Positions 18,506 to 26,927 of a stretch of DNA of 64,000 nt are shown piece after piece. Origin of the DNA: a bacterium (GTDB taxonomy: Bacteria; Bacillota; Bacilli; Lactobacillales; Streptococcaceae); contig CAJNCY010000002.1 of assembly GCA_905221375.1 (NCBI GenBank), positions 1-64,000 on the forward strand, given 5' to 3'. A program made the position numbers and the translations under genes. Each line of letters opens with the position of its first letter. The first letter of the stretch is position 1. The notes beneath the pieces are model-generated. The model worked only from the letters and a program-made list of their open reading frames with translations. It made no database searches and was not told where the DNA came from.

Positions 18506-18700
18506 GCGGAACTTAATCTGAAACGCTTTCAGATGAGGGGATTTTGTGCGCTCTTTTTTTCGATTCATTTTGGCTACAAAAGAAATAAAATCAAGCATTA
18601 GTAAAACCAGTGGAACTTACCCTGACACGGATTTCCACTGGTTTTTAGGATTTTTATCAGACTAACTTCCACTTGGATTAGTGGTGGAAGTTAGTTTGCG
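18506..18700. repeat. array of IS30-end-like sequences and hairpins, right of the IS
   Basis: Three motifs resembling the IS terminus follow it: GCGGAACTTAATCTGAAACGC (about 18507), GTGGAACTTACCCTGACACG (about 18610) and GGTGGAAGTTAGTTTGCG (about 18682). Two perfect inverted repeats are present: AAAACCAGTGGAA/TTCCACTGGTTTT (18601-18643, terminator-like in both directions) and ACTAACTTCCAC/GTGGAAGTTAGT (18662-18696). Confidence 0.6.
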
Positions 18701-18773
18701 AATTTACCTTTTTTCTTCCATTTATACAAGAGTTTAAAGCACTCAGATAGAAGAAACTGAAGGGTTTCGTTTT

Positions 18774-19481
18774 TTATTTTTCAAGCAAGCTGAGCGCTTC
18801 TGCATCTGCAATGATGGTCACATCAGGGTGATTTTGCAGGCTACTTGCTGGTAGATTCTCAGTCACTGGGCCAGACACGGTTCCGACAATGGCTTCTGCT
18901 TTCGACTCACCGTAAGCAAAGAGAATAATTGACTTGGCATCCAAAATGTTTTTAATCCCCATTGAAATGGCTTGGGTTGGGACGTCTTCAATCTTGTCAA
19001 AGAAACGTGCGTTTGCTTCGATTGTAGACTTGTCAAGTTCTACAAGGTGAGTTTGACTGTCAAATGGAGTACCAGGTTCATTAAATCCGATATGTCCATT
19101 GCGACCGATTCCCAAGATTTGGAGATCAACTGGATGGTCAGCCAAAATTTGGTTGTAGCGTTCAACTTCAGCTTCAGCATGATCCTTAACCCCACGAGGC
19201 AAGAAACTTTCTTTAAATGGTTTTTGGTTGAACAAGTTTTCTTGCATGAAGTGACGATAAGACTGAGGATTGTCGCCATCAAGGCCCACATACTCATCAA
19301 GGTTGACACTGGTTAGATTTGAAAAATCAAGGTCACTTTCAACGATTTCCTTGTAAAATTCAAGTGGGCTACTCCCTGTCGCAAGTCCTAGAGTTTGAGC
19401 GCCATTGGCTAATTTCTCCTTCAAAATCTCAAACGCAACTTTTCCACCTTCGACTTGATTCTCAACTTTTATAACTTTCAT
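18774..19481 (-). CDS. nagB: glucosamine-6-phosphate deaminase
   Basis: 235 residues, normal length for the short Gram-positive NagB. Converts glucosamine 6-phosphate to fructose 6-phosphate and ammonia, linking amino-sugar use to glycolysis and opposing GlmS. Visible: [12 protein letters not shown] near the start, [25 protein letters not shown] (catalytic Asp/Glu/His region) and [27 protein letters not shown]-type ribosome site (CGGAGGATG). Single gene with its own promoter and a NagR-type operator. Confidence 0.97.
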   Translation of the reverse strand: MKVIKVENQVEGGKVAFEILKEKLANGAQTLGLATGSSPLEFYKEIVESDLDFSNLTSVNLDEYVGLDGDNPQSYRHFMQENLFNQKPFKESFLPRGVKDHAEAEVERYNQILADHPVDLQILGIGRNGHIGFNEPGTPFDSQTHLVELDKSTIEANARFFDKIEDVPTQAISMGIKNILDAKSIILFAYGESKAEAIVGTVSGPVTENLPASSLQNHPDVTIIADAEALSLLEK

Positions 19482-19510
19482 CTTTGCATCCTCCGTTTTA
19501 ATCTATATTT

Positions 19511-19539
19511 ATTATATGGTATAGACCAATTTTTGTCAA
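19511..19539 (-). promoter_or_regulatory. nagB promoter
   Basis: Perfect consensus on the minus strand: TTGACA (19539-19534), 17-bp spacer, TATAAT (19516-19511). Confidence 0.9.
19517..19528. promoter_or_regulatory. NagR-type (dre) operator in the nagB promoter
   Basis: TGGTATAGACCA (TGGTCTATACCA on the other strand) matches the GntR-family NagR operator pattern TGGTNTANACCA. It fills the spacer between -35 and -10, where a repressor would block polymerase. Amino-sugar induction of nagB follows by analogy with other streptococci. Confidence 0.75.
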
Positions 19540-19589
19540 GTGAAAACGATTTAATTTCTAAAAAAAGAGCGTCCAAACTTGAAACATGT

Positions 19590-19595
19590 TATAAT
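19590..19595 (+). promoter_or_regulatory. -10 box of queA
   Basis: TGTTATAAT, an extended -10, 36 bp before the preferred queA start. No convincing -35. Confidence 0.55.
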
Positions 19596-19631
19596 GGATA
19601 AGATTAGAACTTAGAAAGAATGATGAATAAA

Positions 19632-20660
19632 ATGAATACAGCTGATTTTGATTTCCACTTACCTGAGGAATTGATTGCCCAAACTCCCCTTGAAAAACGT
19701 GATGCCTCTAAACTCCTCATTGTCAACCGTGAGACGGGAGAAATGCAGGATAAGCACTTCCACTCTATTATTGATATGCTGGAACCTGGTGATGCTCTTG
19801 TTATGAATGACACCCGTGTTCTCCCTGCCCGCCTCTATGGTCAAAAAGAGGAGACAGGAGGTCATGTGGAACTTCTCCTGCTCAAAAATACTGCTGGTGA
19901 TGAGTGGGAAGTTCTGGCTAAACCTGCCAAACGCCTCAAGGTTGGTACTCGTATCAGCTTTGGCGATGGTCGTCTCAGCGCTGTTGTTACGGAAGAATTG
20001 ACCCACGGGGGCCGCATTGTCCGCTTTGAATACCAAGGAATTTTCCTAGAAGTTTTGGAAAGTCTGGGAGAAATGCCACTACCACCTTATATCCATGAAA
20101 AACTGGATGACCGTGAACGCTATCAAACCGTCTACGCCAAGGAAAGTGGCTCTGCTGCTGCACCGACTGCTGGATTGCACTTCACTAAAGAACTGCTGGC
20201 AGAAATCCAAGCTAAAGGTGTTCATCTAGTCTATTTGACTCTACATGTCGGGCTCGGAACCTTTAGACCTGTTTCTGTGGATAATCTGGACGAACACGAA
20301 ATGCACTCAGAATTCTACCAGCTTTCTGAGGAAGCAGCTGCCACCCTTCGCACTGTTAAGGAAAATGGTGGTCGCATCATTGCTGTCGGAACCACTTCTA
20401 TCCGCACCTTGGAGACTATTGGTTCCAAGTTTGATGGGCAAATCCAGGCAGATTCTGGCTGGACCAACATCTTTATCAAACCTGGCTATGAATGGAAGGT
20501 TGTCGATGCCTTTTCAACTAACTTCCACCTGCCAAAATCAACTCTGGTCATGTTGGTTTCTGCCTTTGCAGGCCGTGAATTAGTCTTAGATGCTTATCAC
20601 CATGCTATCCAAGAACACTACCGTTTCTTTAGTTTCGGTGATGCCATGTTTATCTATTAA
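19632..20660 (+). CDS. queA: tRNA preQ1(34) S-adenosylmethionine ribosyltransferase-isomerase
   Basis: 342 residues from [26 protein letters not shown]. Adds the epoxycyclopentane group from S-adenosylmethionine to preQ1 in the anticodon of tRNAs for Asp, Asn, His and Tyr, making epoxyqueuosine. Visible: [39 protein letters not shown] and [11 protein letters not shown], all characteristic. An ATG lies 12 bp upstream (19620), but AGAAAG is placed better for 19632 and the family begins MNTADFDF. Convergent with the YihY gene across a shared stem-loop. Confidence 0.97.
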   Translation: MNTADFDFHLPEELIAQTPLEKRDASKLLIVNRETGEMQDKHFHSIIDMLEPGDALVMNDTRVLPARLYGQKEETGGHVELLLLKNTAGDEWEVLAKPAKRLKVGTRISFGDGRLSAVVTEELTHGGRIVRFEYQGIFLEVLESLGEMPLPPYIHEKLDDRERYQTVYAKESGSAAAPTAGLHFTKELLAEIQAKGVHLVYLTLHVGLGTFRPVSVDNLDEHEMHSEFYQLSEEAAATLRTVKENGGRIIAVGTTSIRTLETIGSKFDGQIQADSGWTNIFIKPGYEWKVVDAFSTNFHLPKSTLVMLVSAFAGRELVLDAYHHAIQEHYRFFSFGDAMFIY

Positions 20661-20673
20661 TTTTCAAAATCAA

Positions 20674-20718
20674 AAAACGCATATTATCAGGCATTAAAAC
20701 CTTGATAGTATGCGTTTT
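20674..20718. terminator. palindromic stem-loop, dispersed family copy 2
   Basis: AAAACGCATATTATCAGG pairs with CCTTGATAGTATGCGTTTT between the convergent queA and YihY genes; works in both directions. Copies 1 and 2 also share the flank TCAAAATCAAAAAACGCATA. Confidence 0.8.
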
Positions 20719-20737
20719 GTTATGGATAAAGAATAAA

Positions 20738-21598
20738 TTAGTCTTTTCTAAAATTCAGATTTTTCAAGCTCTGCACACTGGCATTGATTACCGCTCCGAC
20801 AATCAAAATCTTAGCGATGAGAATAAACCAGAACATCATGACCACCACGACAACGGAACTGAAGAAACGGACGTCCACGAGGTGATTAACATAGTTGTTG
20901 ACATAGACTGAAAAAATATTGAGCAGTAAGACCAGAGTCAACAAGACAAAGGTGCTACCTGGTAATACATGTCGAATTCGTCGCACCTTAACATTGGGCA
21001 GGAAATAATAAAGCATAACCAAGATAGCAAAAATCAAGGCATAGACCAAGGGGCCTGTTAGATCTTGCAGGTAATCAAATAGGGGACTATCCGATTTCCA
21101 GTAGCTCTTGATAAGGTTGAGAAGCATGCGACCAAAGACACTGAGAAAGAGAGCTAAGGCAAAGAGAATCTGCAAGCCAAAACTGACAAACAAACTCATG
21201 AGTTGGTGGGAAATCATTCCACGATTTTTTGCTACTCCGTAAGCTTTATTAAAGGCTTTCTGTAGGAAATTCATGGATTTTGAAAAGGTCCAGAGGGCTG
21301 ACAAAACTGCAAAACTCAATAAGCCCGTTGACGGTTGAGTCAGTACTTCTGTGATAATCTTTGCGACTACATCATAGACCGTATCTGGCAAAAATTCATT
21401 GACAACCTTTAAAAAATTGGAAACTGGAATATGAAAATAGGGGAGGATGTTGACCACCACCAAAAGCAGGGGGAAAATCGAAATCAACCAATAGTAGGCT
21501 ACTGCGACACTGGTCAACTCACTATCTGATGCTTGATAATAATGCAAAAAAGCTTTTACTAAAGGCTTGTCTGTCAGCTCTTTCCACCACTTCTTCAT
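20738..21598 (-). CDS. YihY/BrkB-family integral membrane protein
   Basis: 286 residues from MKKWWKELTDKPLVKAFLHYYQ; GGAGTGTG lies before the ATG, and the GTG at 21613 would overlap it. About six transmembrane helices (AYYWLISIFPLLLVVVNIL; LFVSFGLQILFALALFLSVF; LVYALIFAILVMLYYFLP; LTLVLLLNIFSVYV; VVVVMMFWFILIAKILIVGAV). The LPGSTFVLLTL loop and overall pattern match the YihY/UPF0761 family, once misnamed ribonuclease BN. No biochemical role is agreed. Last gene of the mnmL-mnmM operon. Confidence 0.88.
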   Translation of the reverse strand: MKKWWKELTDKPLVKAFLHYYQASDSELTSVAVAYYWLISIFPLLLVVVNILPYFHIPVSNFLKVVNEFLPDTVYDVVAKIITEVLTQPSTGLLSFAVLSALWTFSKSMNFLQKAFNKAYGVAKNRGMISHQLMSLFVSFGLQILFALALFLSVFGRMLLNLIKSYWKSDSPLFDYLQDLTGPLVYALIFAILVMLYYFLPNVKVRRIRHVLPGSTFVLLTLVLLLNIFSVYVNNYVNHLVDVRFFSSVVVVVMMFWFILIAKILIVGAVINASVQSLKNLNFRKD

Positions 21599-21625
21599 GT
21601 CACACTCCTTCACTTATAATCTTGA

Positions 21626-23680
21626 TTAGTTTCTTCTTACCAATTCCATCATATCATAAGGCAGGGTATTGGCAGCTTCCTTTAGAGAATAGTTCTCTAA
21701 GTTATTGACATTTTGTCGTAATTTCTTGGCATACTTGGTCGTAATCAATCGTTTCTCTTCATATTCGAAAATCAATTTACGCTCCAAATAATAGCCTCTC
21801 AGCATTTCATCGATATTGTTAGGTTTGACACGATTGATAACCCGTTCGACAAAGGCACCACTAGTGATGATAGCTGTTTCACGGAGACGAGAATCCTGCA
21901 TGAAGCTGATTAAAGAGCTCTTATAAACCCCTTTTAGGTTCTCCAAACTTTCGATAATCATCTCTGTATTTTCTAGATAGAGCTCTGCAATTTGGTCGTA
22001 GTCAAGGGCTCTGAGTTTCTGTGATTCTTCATTTTTCCAACTGCGGAAGGTCTTGCCAAAGGTAAAGACTTCATGAAGGAAAAAACGTAGAATTCGCAAG
22101 GAAACAAGGAAGTAATAGGTCAATCTTGAAGCAAACTTGCGATTGATACCTTGTTCCATGTTTTTTAAATAACGTTGGTAAACTCGATAAGCACGTTCAC
22201 TCATCTTGCCTTCCTCGTAGGCTTGTTCCAGACCATCACTTTCAATACTGAGGATAAGAAGTTTCAAGGCCTCCCAGTCTTCTTGAGCCCCCTTATTTTC
22301 TTGACTCAGAATGAGATTTTCAATACGTCCATGGTAATTGTCAATGGCTGCATAGAGGGGAAGTTTATTTCTGGTATCTTCCAACTCTTTTTCCAACTCT
22401 AGCGTTACTTCATTCAAAATAGCGATATGCATGAGATAGTCCTTGCTTTCTTCCTGTTCATCAGAAAGATGAGGCAAGACCAAGAGACCTGTTAAAAAGC
22501 TTACTAGCGTGACACCTGCAACAAGGAAAAGCAAGATTGGATATTCCTGCTCTAAATCACTTGGTATCAGAAGAATCGTAGCAATTGACACCGTTCCCTT
22601 GACACCTGAGAAGGTCAAGAGAAGCATATCCTTCATATACTTATTCAATTTTTTCTTGAGGCGGCGTGTCCTGTAGGCATAATAGCCATAAATCATGACA
22701 AAACGAATGGCAAAGAGGACAAAGGTAAGGGCGACAAGAGATACCAGCAAGAGTAGAGGATTATAGATTGGATTGGTTAAAATAGGCTCTGCTATCATTT
22801 CCAACTCTATTCCCAAAATCACAAAGACAGAACCGTTGAGCATAAAGGTCACTGTATGCCAGACTGTCTCGGTCACTGTATCCACTTGGGCTTCGAGAAG
22901 CGTGATTTTCTTAAAACGACTTGCCTTTAAAATCCCCGCAACTACAACGGCAATAATCCCTGAAACGTGTACTTCTTCTGCTAAAAAGAAGGTCACCAGA
23001 GGCAAACTCAATTCTAATAAAAGTTCGCTGGCAATATCCGTTGCGCGTACACTTAACAAAAAAGTATGGAGGAAACGATTGGTCATGGCTGTTAAAAAGC
23101 CAATCAGAAAACCGCCTAGAATTGAAAAGATGAGCGAGCTACCAGCTTGTCCAAGGGAAAAGGCTCCTGTTGTCCAAGCCGCCAAGGCCACCTGAAAGGC
23201 CACCAAGCCAGAAGCATCATTCAAGAGTCCTTCACCTTTAAGGATATTGGACACGCGCTTAGGAAAGCTAAAACGCTCCGAAAGAGAGGCAAAGGCCACC
23301 AAGTCCGTAGGCCCAAGGGCCGCCCCAACAGCCAAACAAGCTGCTAAGGGAAGGCTGAACCAAAGAAGATGAGCCAAGCCACCCAAACTCAGGGTCGAGA
23401 TAAAAATCACTGGAAATATGAGATAAACAATGATTCGCCAGTGTTTTAAAATAGCCGTAATATCCGCTTCTTCCGACTCTCGGAAAAGCAAGGGCCCGAT
23501 AACCAGGGCCAAAAATAACTCCGTATTGAGATGAAAGTCAGTATTGGGTAAAAAGAGACCAATCACAATTCCCAACAGAATTTGCACCAAGGGAAGGGGC
23601 AAAAAGGGCAGGAGCTTATTGGTTGTACTTGAGACAATCAAGACCAGTAAAAATAGGATGAGGTAAATCAGTAATTCCAC
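21626..23680 (-). CDS. CPA1-type Na+/H+ antiporter
   Basis: 684 residues. Membrane domain of about 12 helices (residues 1-405) with the transport-site motifs GAALGPTDLVAFASL and KGEGLLNDASGLVAF (paired acidic residues), typical of NhaP/NhaK monovalent cation:proton antiporters. A long C-terminal cytoplasmic region (about 410-684) is charged and helical, probably regulatory. Expected role: sodium or potassium and pH homeostasis at the plasma membrane. Starts 11 bp after the small upstream ORF. Ion specificity cannot be read from the sequence. Confidence 0.93.
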   Translation of the reverse strand: MELLIYLILFLLVLIVSSTTNKLLPFLPLPLVQILLGIVIGLFLPNTDFHLNTELFLALVIGPLLFRESEEADITAILKHWRIIVYLIFPVIFISTLSLGGLAHLLWFSLPLAACLAVGAALGPTDLVAFASLSERFSFPKRVSNILKGEGLLNDASGLVAFQVALAAWTTGAFSLGQAGSSLIFSILGGFLIGFLTAMTNRFLHTFLLSVRATDIASELLLELSLPLVTFFLAEEVHVSGIIAVVVAGILKASRFKKITLLEAQVDTVTETVWHTVTFMLNGSVFVILGIELEMIAEPILTNPIYNPLLLLVSLVALTFVLFAIRFVMIYGYYAYRTRRLKKKLNKYMKDMLLLTFSGVKGTVSIATILLIPSDLEQEYPILLFLVAGVTLVSFLTGLLVLPHLSDEQEESKDYLMHIAILNEVTLELEKELEDTRNKLPLYAAIDNYHGRIENLILSQENKGAQEDWEALKLLILSIESDGLEQAYEEGKMSERAYRVYQRYLKNMEQGINRKFASRLTYYFLVSLRILRFFLHEVFTFGKTFRSWKNEESQKLRALDYDQIAELYLENTEMIIESLENLKGVYKSSLISFMQDSRLRETAIITSGAFVERVINRVKPNNIDEMLRGYYLERKLIFEYEEKRLITTKYAKKLRQNVNNLENYSLKEAANTLPYDMMELVRRN

Positions 23681-23691
23681 GCAATTCCTCC

Positions 23692-23946
23692 TTAGTCTTT
23701 TTTACAACAGGATTCAAATATCTCCTTCTGCTCTTTGATTTTTTGATCAATCTTGGAACAGTCTTTGTGCTCAATTTTTCTCTGGCACCGTTCCATTTCA
23801 AGAGCTACTAATTTTTTCTTGATTTTAAGCATTTTTTTGCTCATATGCGCTTGGTCTAACACACCAACCGCACGTTCGTGGTGAGTAGACTCTACAAATT
23901 TCTGGCGCATGGTATCTAGCTTTTCACGTAGGTATTGTTTATCCAT
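23692..23946 (-). CDS. conserved small cytoplasmic protein, unknown function
   Basis: 84 residues, highly charged and helical, with Cys-containing segments (MERCQRKIEHKDCSKID and ESCCKKD at the end). I do not recognise a family. It overlaps the mnmM stop by 8 bp and is followed 11 bp later by the antiporter gene, so translation is probably coupled. The cysteines could bind metal or be redox active, but no standard zinc-site spacing is evident. Confidence 0.75.
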   Translation of the reverse strand: MDKQYLREKLDTMRQKFVESTHHERAVGVLDQAHMSKKMLKIKKKLVALEMERCQRKIEHKDCSKIDQKIKEQKEIFESCCKKD

Positions 23947-24496
23947 GTCTATATCTCTCTAATTTCTCAATCATCACTAAAAATGGTGGGTTGTTGACTT
24001 GGTTCAGGGTTCGGTAAATGGCAGCTGTGTACTCTTGTTGGTCCAACTGGCTAACAAAATCCAAGACAGCGTCCCTCTCGAGATCTCCTCCCTCATGACC
24101 ATAGTAGATCATAATGGCAATCCGTCCACCTTTAACGAGCAAGTGACATAGTTTTTCTAATGCCTCAATAGTTGTCCGAGGTTGGGTAATGACGGATTTA
24201 TCAGCCGACGGTAAATAGCCCAGATTAAAAATTCCTGCCTTGGCCTCTGTCACAAACTGGTCCAGTGTCTCGTGACCTTGCAAGATTAACTGGGCATTTG
24301 TCATTCCAGCTTGGTTCAAACGTTCTTGGGTTTTTTCCAAGGCTTGCTCCTGAATATCAAAGGCATAGACTTGCTTGGCTAACTTAGCTAAAAAAAGCGT
24401 ATCGTGACCATTTCCCATGGTTGCATCCACTACGATATCGTCCTGAGTTACAACCTCAGCCAAAAAATCATGTGCCATTTCAAGTGGTCTTTTCAT
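23939..24496 (-). CDS. mnmM: tRNA 5-aminomethyl-2-thiouridine methyltransferase MnmM (YtqB family)
   Basis: 185 residues. Rossmann-fold methyltransferase: VVDATMGNGHDTLFLA is the S-adenosylmethionine loop, YAFDIQEQAL follows strand 2, and FNLGYLPSADKSVIT is the YtqB-type motif IV region. YtqB was identified as MnmM, which methylates nm5s2U34 to mnm5s2U34 in tRNAs for Lys, Glu and Gln in Gram-positive bacteria. Overlaps the upstream radical-SAM gene by 17 bp, consistent with the two acting in sequence. Confidence 0.88.
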   Translation of the reverse strand: MKRPLEMAHDFLAEVVTQDDIVVDATMGNGHDTLFLAKLAKQVYAFDIQEQALEKTQERLNQAGMTNAQLILQGHETLDQFVTEAKAGIFNLGYLPSADKSVITQPRTTIEALEKLCHLLVKGGRIAIMIYYGHEGGDLERDAVLDFVSQLDQQEYTAAIYRTLNQVNNPPFLVMIEKLERYRHG

Positions 24497-25427
24497 TATT
24501 AAACTCCTGTTTTACAGCCTTGCATCCTTGAACGCTTCCACGACGTCGCATTTCAGTTTCAATCGCATTTAGCACTTCCCATTTATTGAGGCTCCACATA
24601 GGACCAATCAACATATCTCTAGGTGCATCTCCCGTGATTCGGTGGATGACGATATGCTTGGGAATGATTTCCAGTTGGTCACAGATGACTTTAACATATT
24701 CGTCCTGGCTCATCAGTTGCAAACGTCCCTCGTGGTAATCTCGTTGCATACGCGTATTGGTCATCAGGTGAAGCAAGTGCAATTTAATCCCTTGAATATC
24801 GTTATCCGTGACACAGCGGCGAACATTTTCAACCATCATCTCATGGGTTTCACCAGGCAAACCGTTGATCAGATGGGAAACAATCTCAATCTTGGGATAC
24901 TTTCTCAAACGCTTGACCGTTTCCACGTACAATTCATAAGAGTGGGCGCGGTTAATCAGGTCAGAGGTTGTTTCATAAGTGGTCTGCAAGCCCAATTCAA
25001 CCGTCACATGCATGCGCTCCGATAACTCAGCCAAATATTCGATGGTTTCGTCTGGCAAACAGTCTGGTCGCGTTCCGATATTGATTCCTACTACACCTGG
25101 CTCATTGATAGCCTGCTCATAGCGCTCTCGGATGACTTCCACCTTTTCATGGGTGTTGGTAAAATTTTGAAAATAAACCAGATACTTCTGAACATCCGGC
25201 CACTTACGGTGCATAAAGTCAATTTCCTTATAAAATTGCTCACGAATAGGCGCGTCCGGTGCTACGATAGCATCTCCAGAACCTGAAACCGTACAAAAAG
25301 TACAGCCTCCATGAGCCACAGTCCCATCACGATTGGGACAGTCAAATCCCGCATCAATAGGGACTTTAAAGGTCTTTTCTCCAAAGAGTTTTCGATAATA
25401 ATCATTCAAGGTATTATAAGATTTCAT
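24480..25427 (-). CDS. mnmL: radical SAM protein MnmL (YtqA/TIGR01212 family)
   Basis: 315 residues from MKSYNTLNDYYRKLFGEKTF. Cys cluster CPNRDGTVAHGGCTFC supplies the 4Fe-4S ligands; NIGTRPDCLPDETI and VELGLQTTYETTSDLINRAHS are the S-adenosylmethionine-binding core. In B. subtilis the YtqA-type enzyme acts with MnmM on wobble uridine 34, apparently converting the carboxymethylaminomethyl form to aminomethyl. The open frame extends to 25604, but the upstream part crosses the promoter; the ATG at 25427 lies 7 bp after the -10 box, so the mRNA may be leaderless. Confidence 0.85.
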   Translation of the reverse strand: MKSYNTLNDYYRKLFGEKTFKVPIDAGFDCPNRDGTVAHGGCTFCTVSGSGDAIVAPDAPIREQFYKEIDFMHRKWPDVQKYLVYFQNFTNTHEKVEVIRERYEQAINEPGVVGINIGTRPDCLPDETIEYLAELSERMHVTVELGLQTTYETTSDLINRAHSYELYVETVKRLRKYPKIEIVSHLINGLPGETHEMMVENVRRCVTDNDIQGIKLHLLHLMTNTRMQRDYHEGRLQLMSQDEYVKVICDQLEIIPKHIVIHRITGDAPRDMLIGPMWSLNKWEVLNAIETEMRRRGSVQGCKAVKQEFNNEKTT

Positions 25428-25434
25428 AACTTTC

Positions 25435-25463
25435 ATTATAACAAAAAACACCCACAATCTCAA
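25435..25463 (-). promoter_or_regulatory. promoter of the mnmL operon
   Basis: On the minus strand, TTGAGA (25463-25458), 17 bp, TGTTATAAT with TATAAT at 25440-25435. Predicted +1 falls on the mnmL ATG. Confidence 0.8.
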
Positions 25464-25521
25464 AAGCCTGACTTTCCTATAAATTCCTCTGTTTCTCGTT
25501 TCCATTAGCGATTTTTTATGA

Positions 25522-25527
25522 TACAAT
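25522..25527 (+). promoter_or_regulatory. -10 box of the DUF3397 gene
   Basis: TGATACAAT (extended -10) with TTTCCA 17 bp upstream. Predicted +1 is at the ATG 25534, with no ribosome binding site in between. Confidence 0.55.
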
Positions 25528-25533
25528 ATGGGT

Positions 25534-25887
25534 ATGATTTTAATGAAATTAGCATCTATTTTATTATTGATACTGACCTTAGTAGTCTGCATTATCATAA
25601 CCAAACTTTTTAGATTAAAAAAACTAGGACGAAACTTTGCGGATTTGGCTTTTCCAGTCTTGGTATTTGAATATTACCTTATTACAGCTAAAACCTTTAC
25701 CCATAATTTTCTCCCTAGACTAGGACTAGCCCTCTCACTCCTAGCCATTATTCTCGTTTTTTTCTTTCTTTTGAAAAAACGTAGCTTTTACTATCCTAAA
25801 TTCATCAAATTCTTCTGGCGTGCAGGATTCTTATTAACCCTTGTCATGTATATCGAGATGATTGTTGAATTGATGGCTCAGAAATAA
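25534..25887 (+). CDS. DUF3397 family membrane protein
   Basis: 117 residues from ATG at 25534; ATGs at 25528 and 25546 are alternatives. Four hydrophobic helices (KLASILLLILTLVVCIIITKLF; LAFPVLVFEYYLITA; LGLALSLLAIILVFFFLL; FLLTLVMYIEMIVELMA), matching the DUF3397 family of Firmicutes membrane proteins. Transcribed divergently from mnmL. Function unknown. A terminator follows 12 bp after the stop. Confidence 0.8.
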   Translation: MILMKLASILLLILTLVVCIIITKLFRLKKLGRNFADLAFPVLVFEYYLITAKTFTHNFLPRLGLALSLLAIILVFFFLLKKRSFYYPKFIKFFWRAGFLLTLVMYIEMIVELMAQK

Positions 25888-25899
25888 AAAATGAAATCG

Positions 25900-25945
25900 A
25901 AAACACCTCAATCAAACTGAAATACAGTGATTGAAGTGTTTTTTC
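25900..25945 (+). terminator. intrinsic terminator after the DUF3397 gene
   Basis: AAAACAC.TCAATCA..CTG/CAG..TGATTGA.GTGTTTT stem followed by TTTTTTCTTT. Confidence 0.85.
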
Positions 25946-25969
25946 TTTATATTTTTTTAATAATTATTA

Positions 25970-26126
25970 TACTCAATGAAAATCAAAAAGCAAACTAGGA
26001 AGCTAGCCGAAGGCTGCTCAAAGCACTGCTTTTAGGTTGTAGATAGAACTGACGAAGTCAGCTCAAAACACTGTTTTGAGGTTTCAGATGGAAGCTGACG
26101 TAGTTTGAAGAGATTTTCGAAGAGTA
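25970..26126 (-). repeat. BOX element abutting a stop codon
   Basis: From TACTCAATGAAAATC to TTTTCGAAGAGTA. Flanked by TTA at 25967-25969 and 26127-26129. The right-hand TTA is, on the minus strand, the TAA stop of the next gene. Confidence 0.93.
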
Positions 26127-26435
26127 TTATTTTCCTTCTTTATCAGGAAATAGATAACCAATACCTACACAAGCTAGCACACCTGCTCCAATCACCAAGC
26201 CACTTGAAATTGGCAAAAGATCCAAAATTGCATTCGCAATAATAAAGGCAATAATCAAACACATCAGACTAGCCTTGTAGTCTTTTTTCAAAAGATTCTC
26301 TAGAGTGAAATAGAGGAACAAGCCTACCGGAATCAGTGACCAGAGGTTGACATCCAAATTTGGCCAGCCAACAGAACCAAAATACACTACTGTCGCTGCT
26401 GCTATTAAAAATACAATCCCCAATAATTTTTTCAT
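26127..26435 (-). CDS. small membrane protein
   Basis: 102 residues from MKKLLGIVFLIAAATVVYFG; TTGGAGAT precedes the ATG, and the longer frame to 26537 crosses the promoter. Four predicted transmembrane segments (LLGIVFLIAAATVVYFGSV; LWSLIPVGLFLYFTLENLL; ASLMCLIIAFIIANAILDLL; LVIGAGVLACVGIGYLF) and a short polar tail ending DKEGK. It resembles the membrane part of LiaF-like or DUF5668-type proteins, but I cannot assign it firmly. Its stop codon is the duplicated target triplet of the adjacent BOX. Confidence 0.75.
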   Translation of the reverse strand: MKKLLGIVFLIAAATVVYFGSVGWPNLDVNLWSLIPVGLFLYFTLENLLKKDYKASLMCLIIAFIIANAILDLLPISSGLVIGAGVLACVGIGYLFPDKEGK

Positions 26436-26508
26436 TTGTTTATCTCCAATTTCTTTTTTAGGAACTTGAGTTATCTGATAGTGACACCTCACATCCCTTA
26501 CAAAAATC

Positions 26509-26514
26509 ATTATA
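26509..26514 (-). promoter_or_regulatory. -10 box of the small membrane protein gene
   Basis: TGCTATAAT on the minus strand with TTGTTC 17 bp upstream; leader of about 67 nt. Confidence 0.6.
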
Positions 26515-26621
26515 GCAGAGGTCAGTTTCAAGAACAAGTTCTTTTGCCTATCTGGTCTCTATCTCGGTCTAAGTGGTTGAATAATAGCGATAAAATAAGG
26601 AATCAGGTAAAAAACTTCCTT

Positions 26622-26665
26622 CCAAATAAAAAGGAATTAAGCAACCAAACGCTACTTAATTCCTT
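26622..26665 (-). terminator. terminator downstream of prtA
   Basis: Perfect 11-bp stem AAGGAATTAAG/CTTAATTCCTT followed on the minus strand by TTTTATTTGG. It lies about 260 bp after the prtA stop; no nearer terminator was seen in 26666-26927, which otherwise holds no gene. Confidence 0.7.
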
Positions 26666-26927
26666 GAAATTGTCTCATCACCTCTATTAGCCTTTAAATT
26701 TTGATAGACTCTATTTTCTAATTAATATGACCAATATTGTCAATACTAACCCTTTCAATCAATTCATTAGTTATCGAAACTAAGTCTATTAATAGATCCA
26801 AAAAGAGTATCAATAGTAAAGTAAACTAAATAATTGAGTTATAAATAGCTATTTTCACAAAACGGTTTCATCATCATACTATATCAGTACATAAACCATT
26901 TTTTCATCTATAGCTTTTGTCTTCATC

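Noticed and set aside
25428..25604. 59-residue N-terminal extension of MnmL
   Set aside because: The extension crosses the -35/-10 boxes of both divergent promoters and does not resemble the family start.
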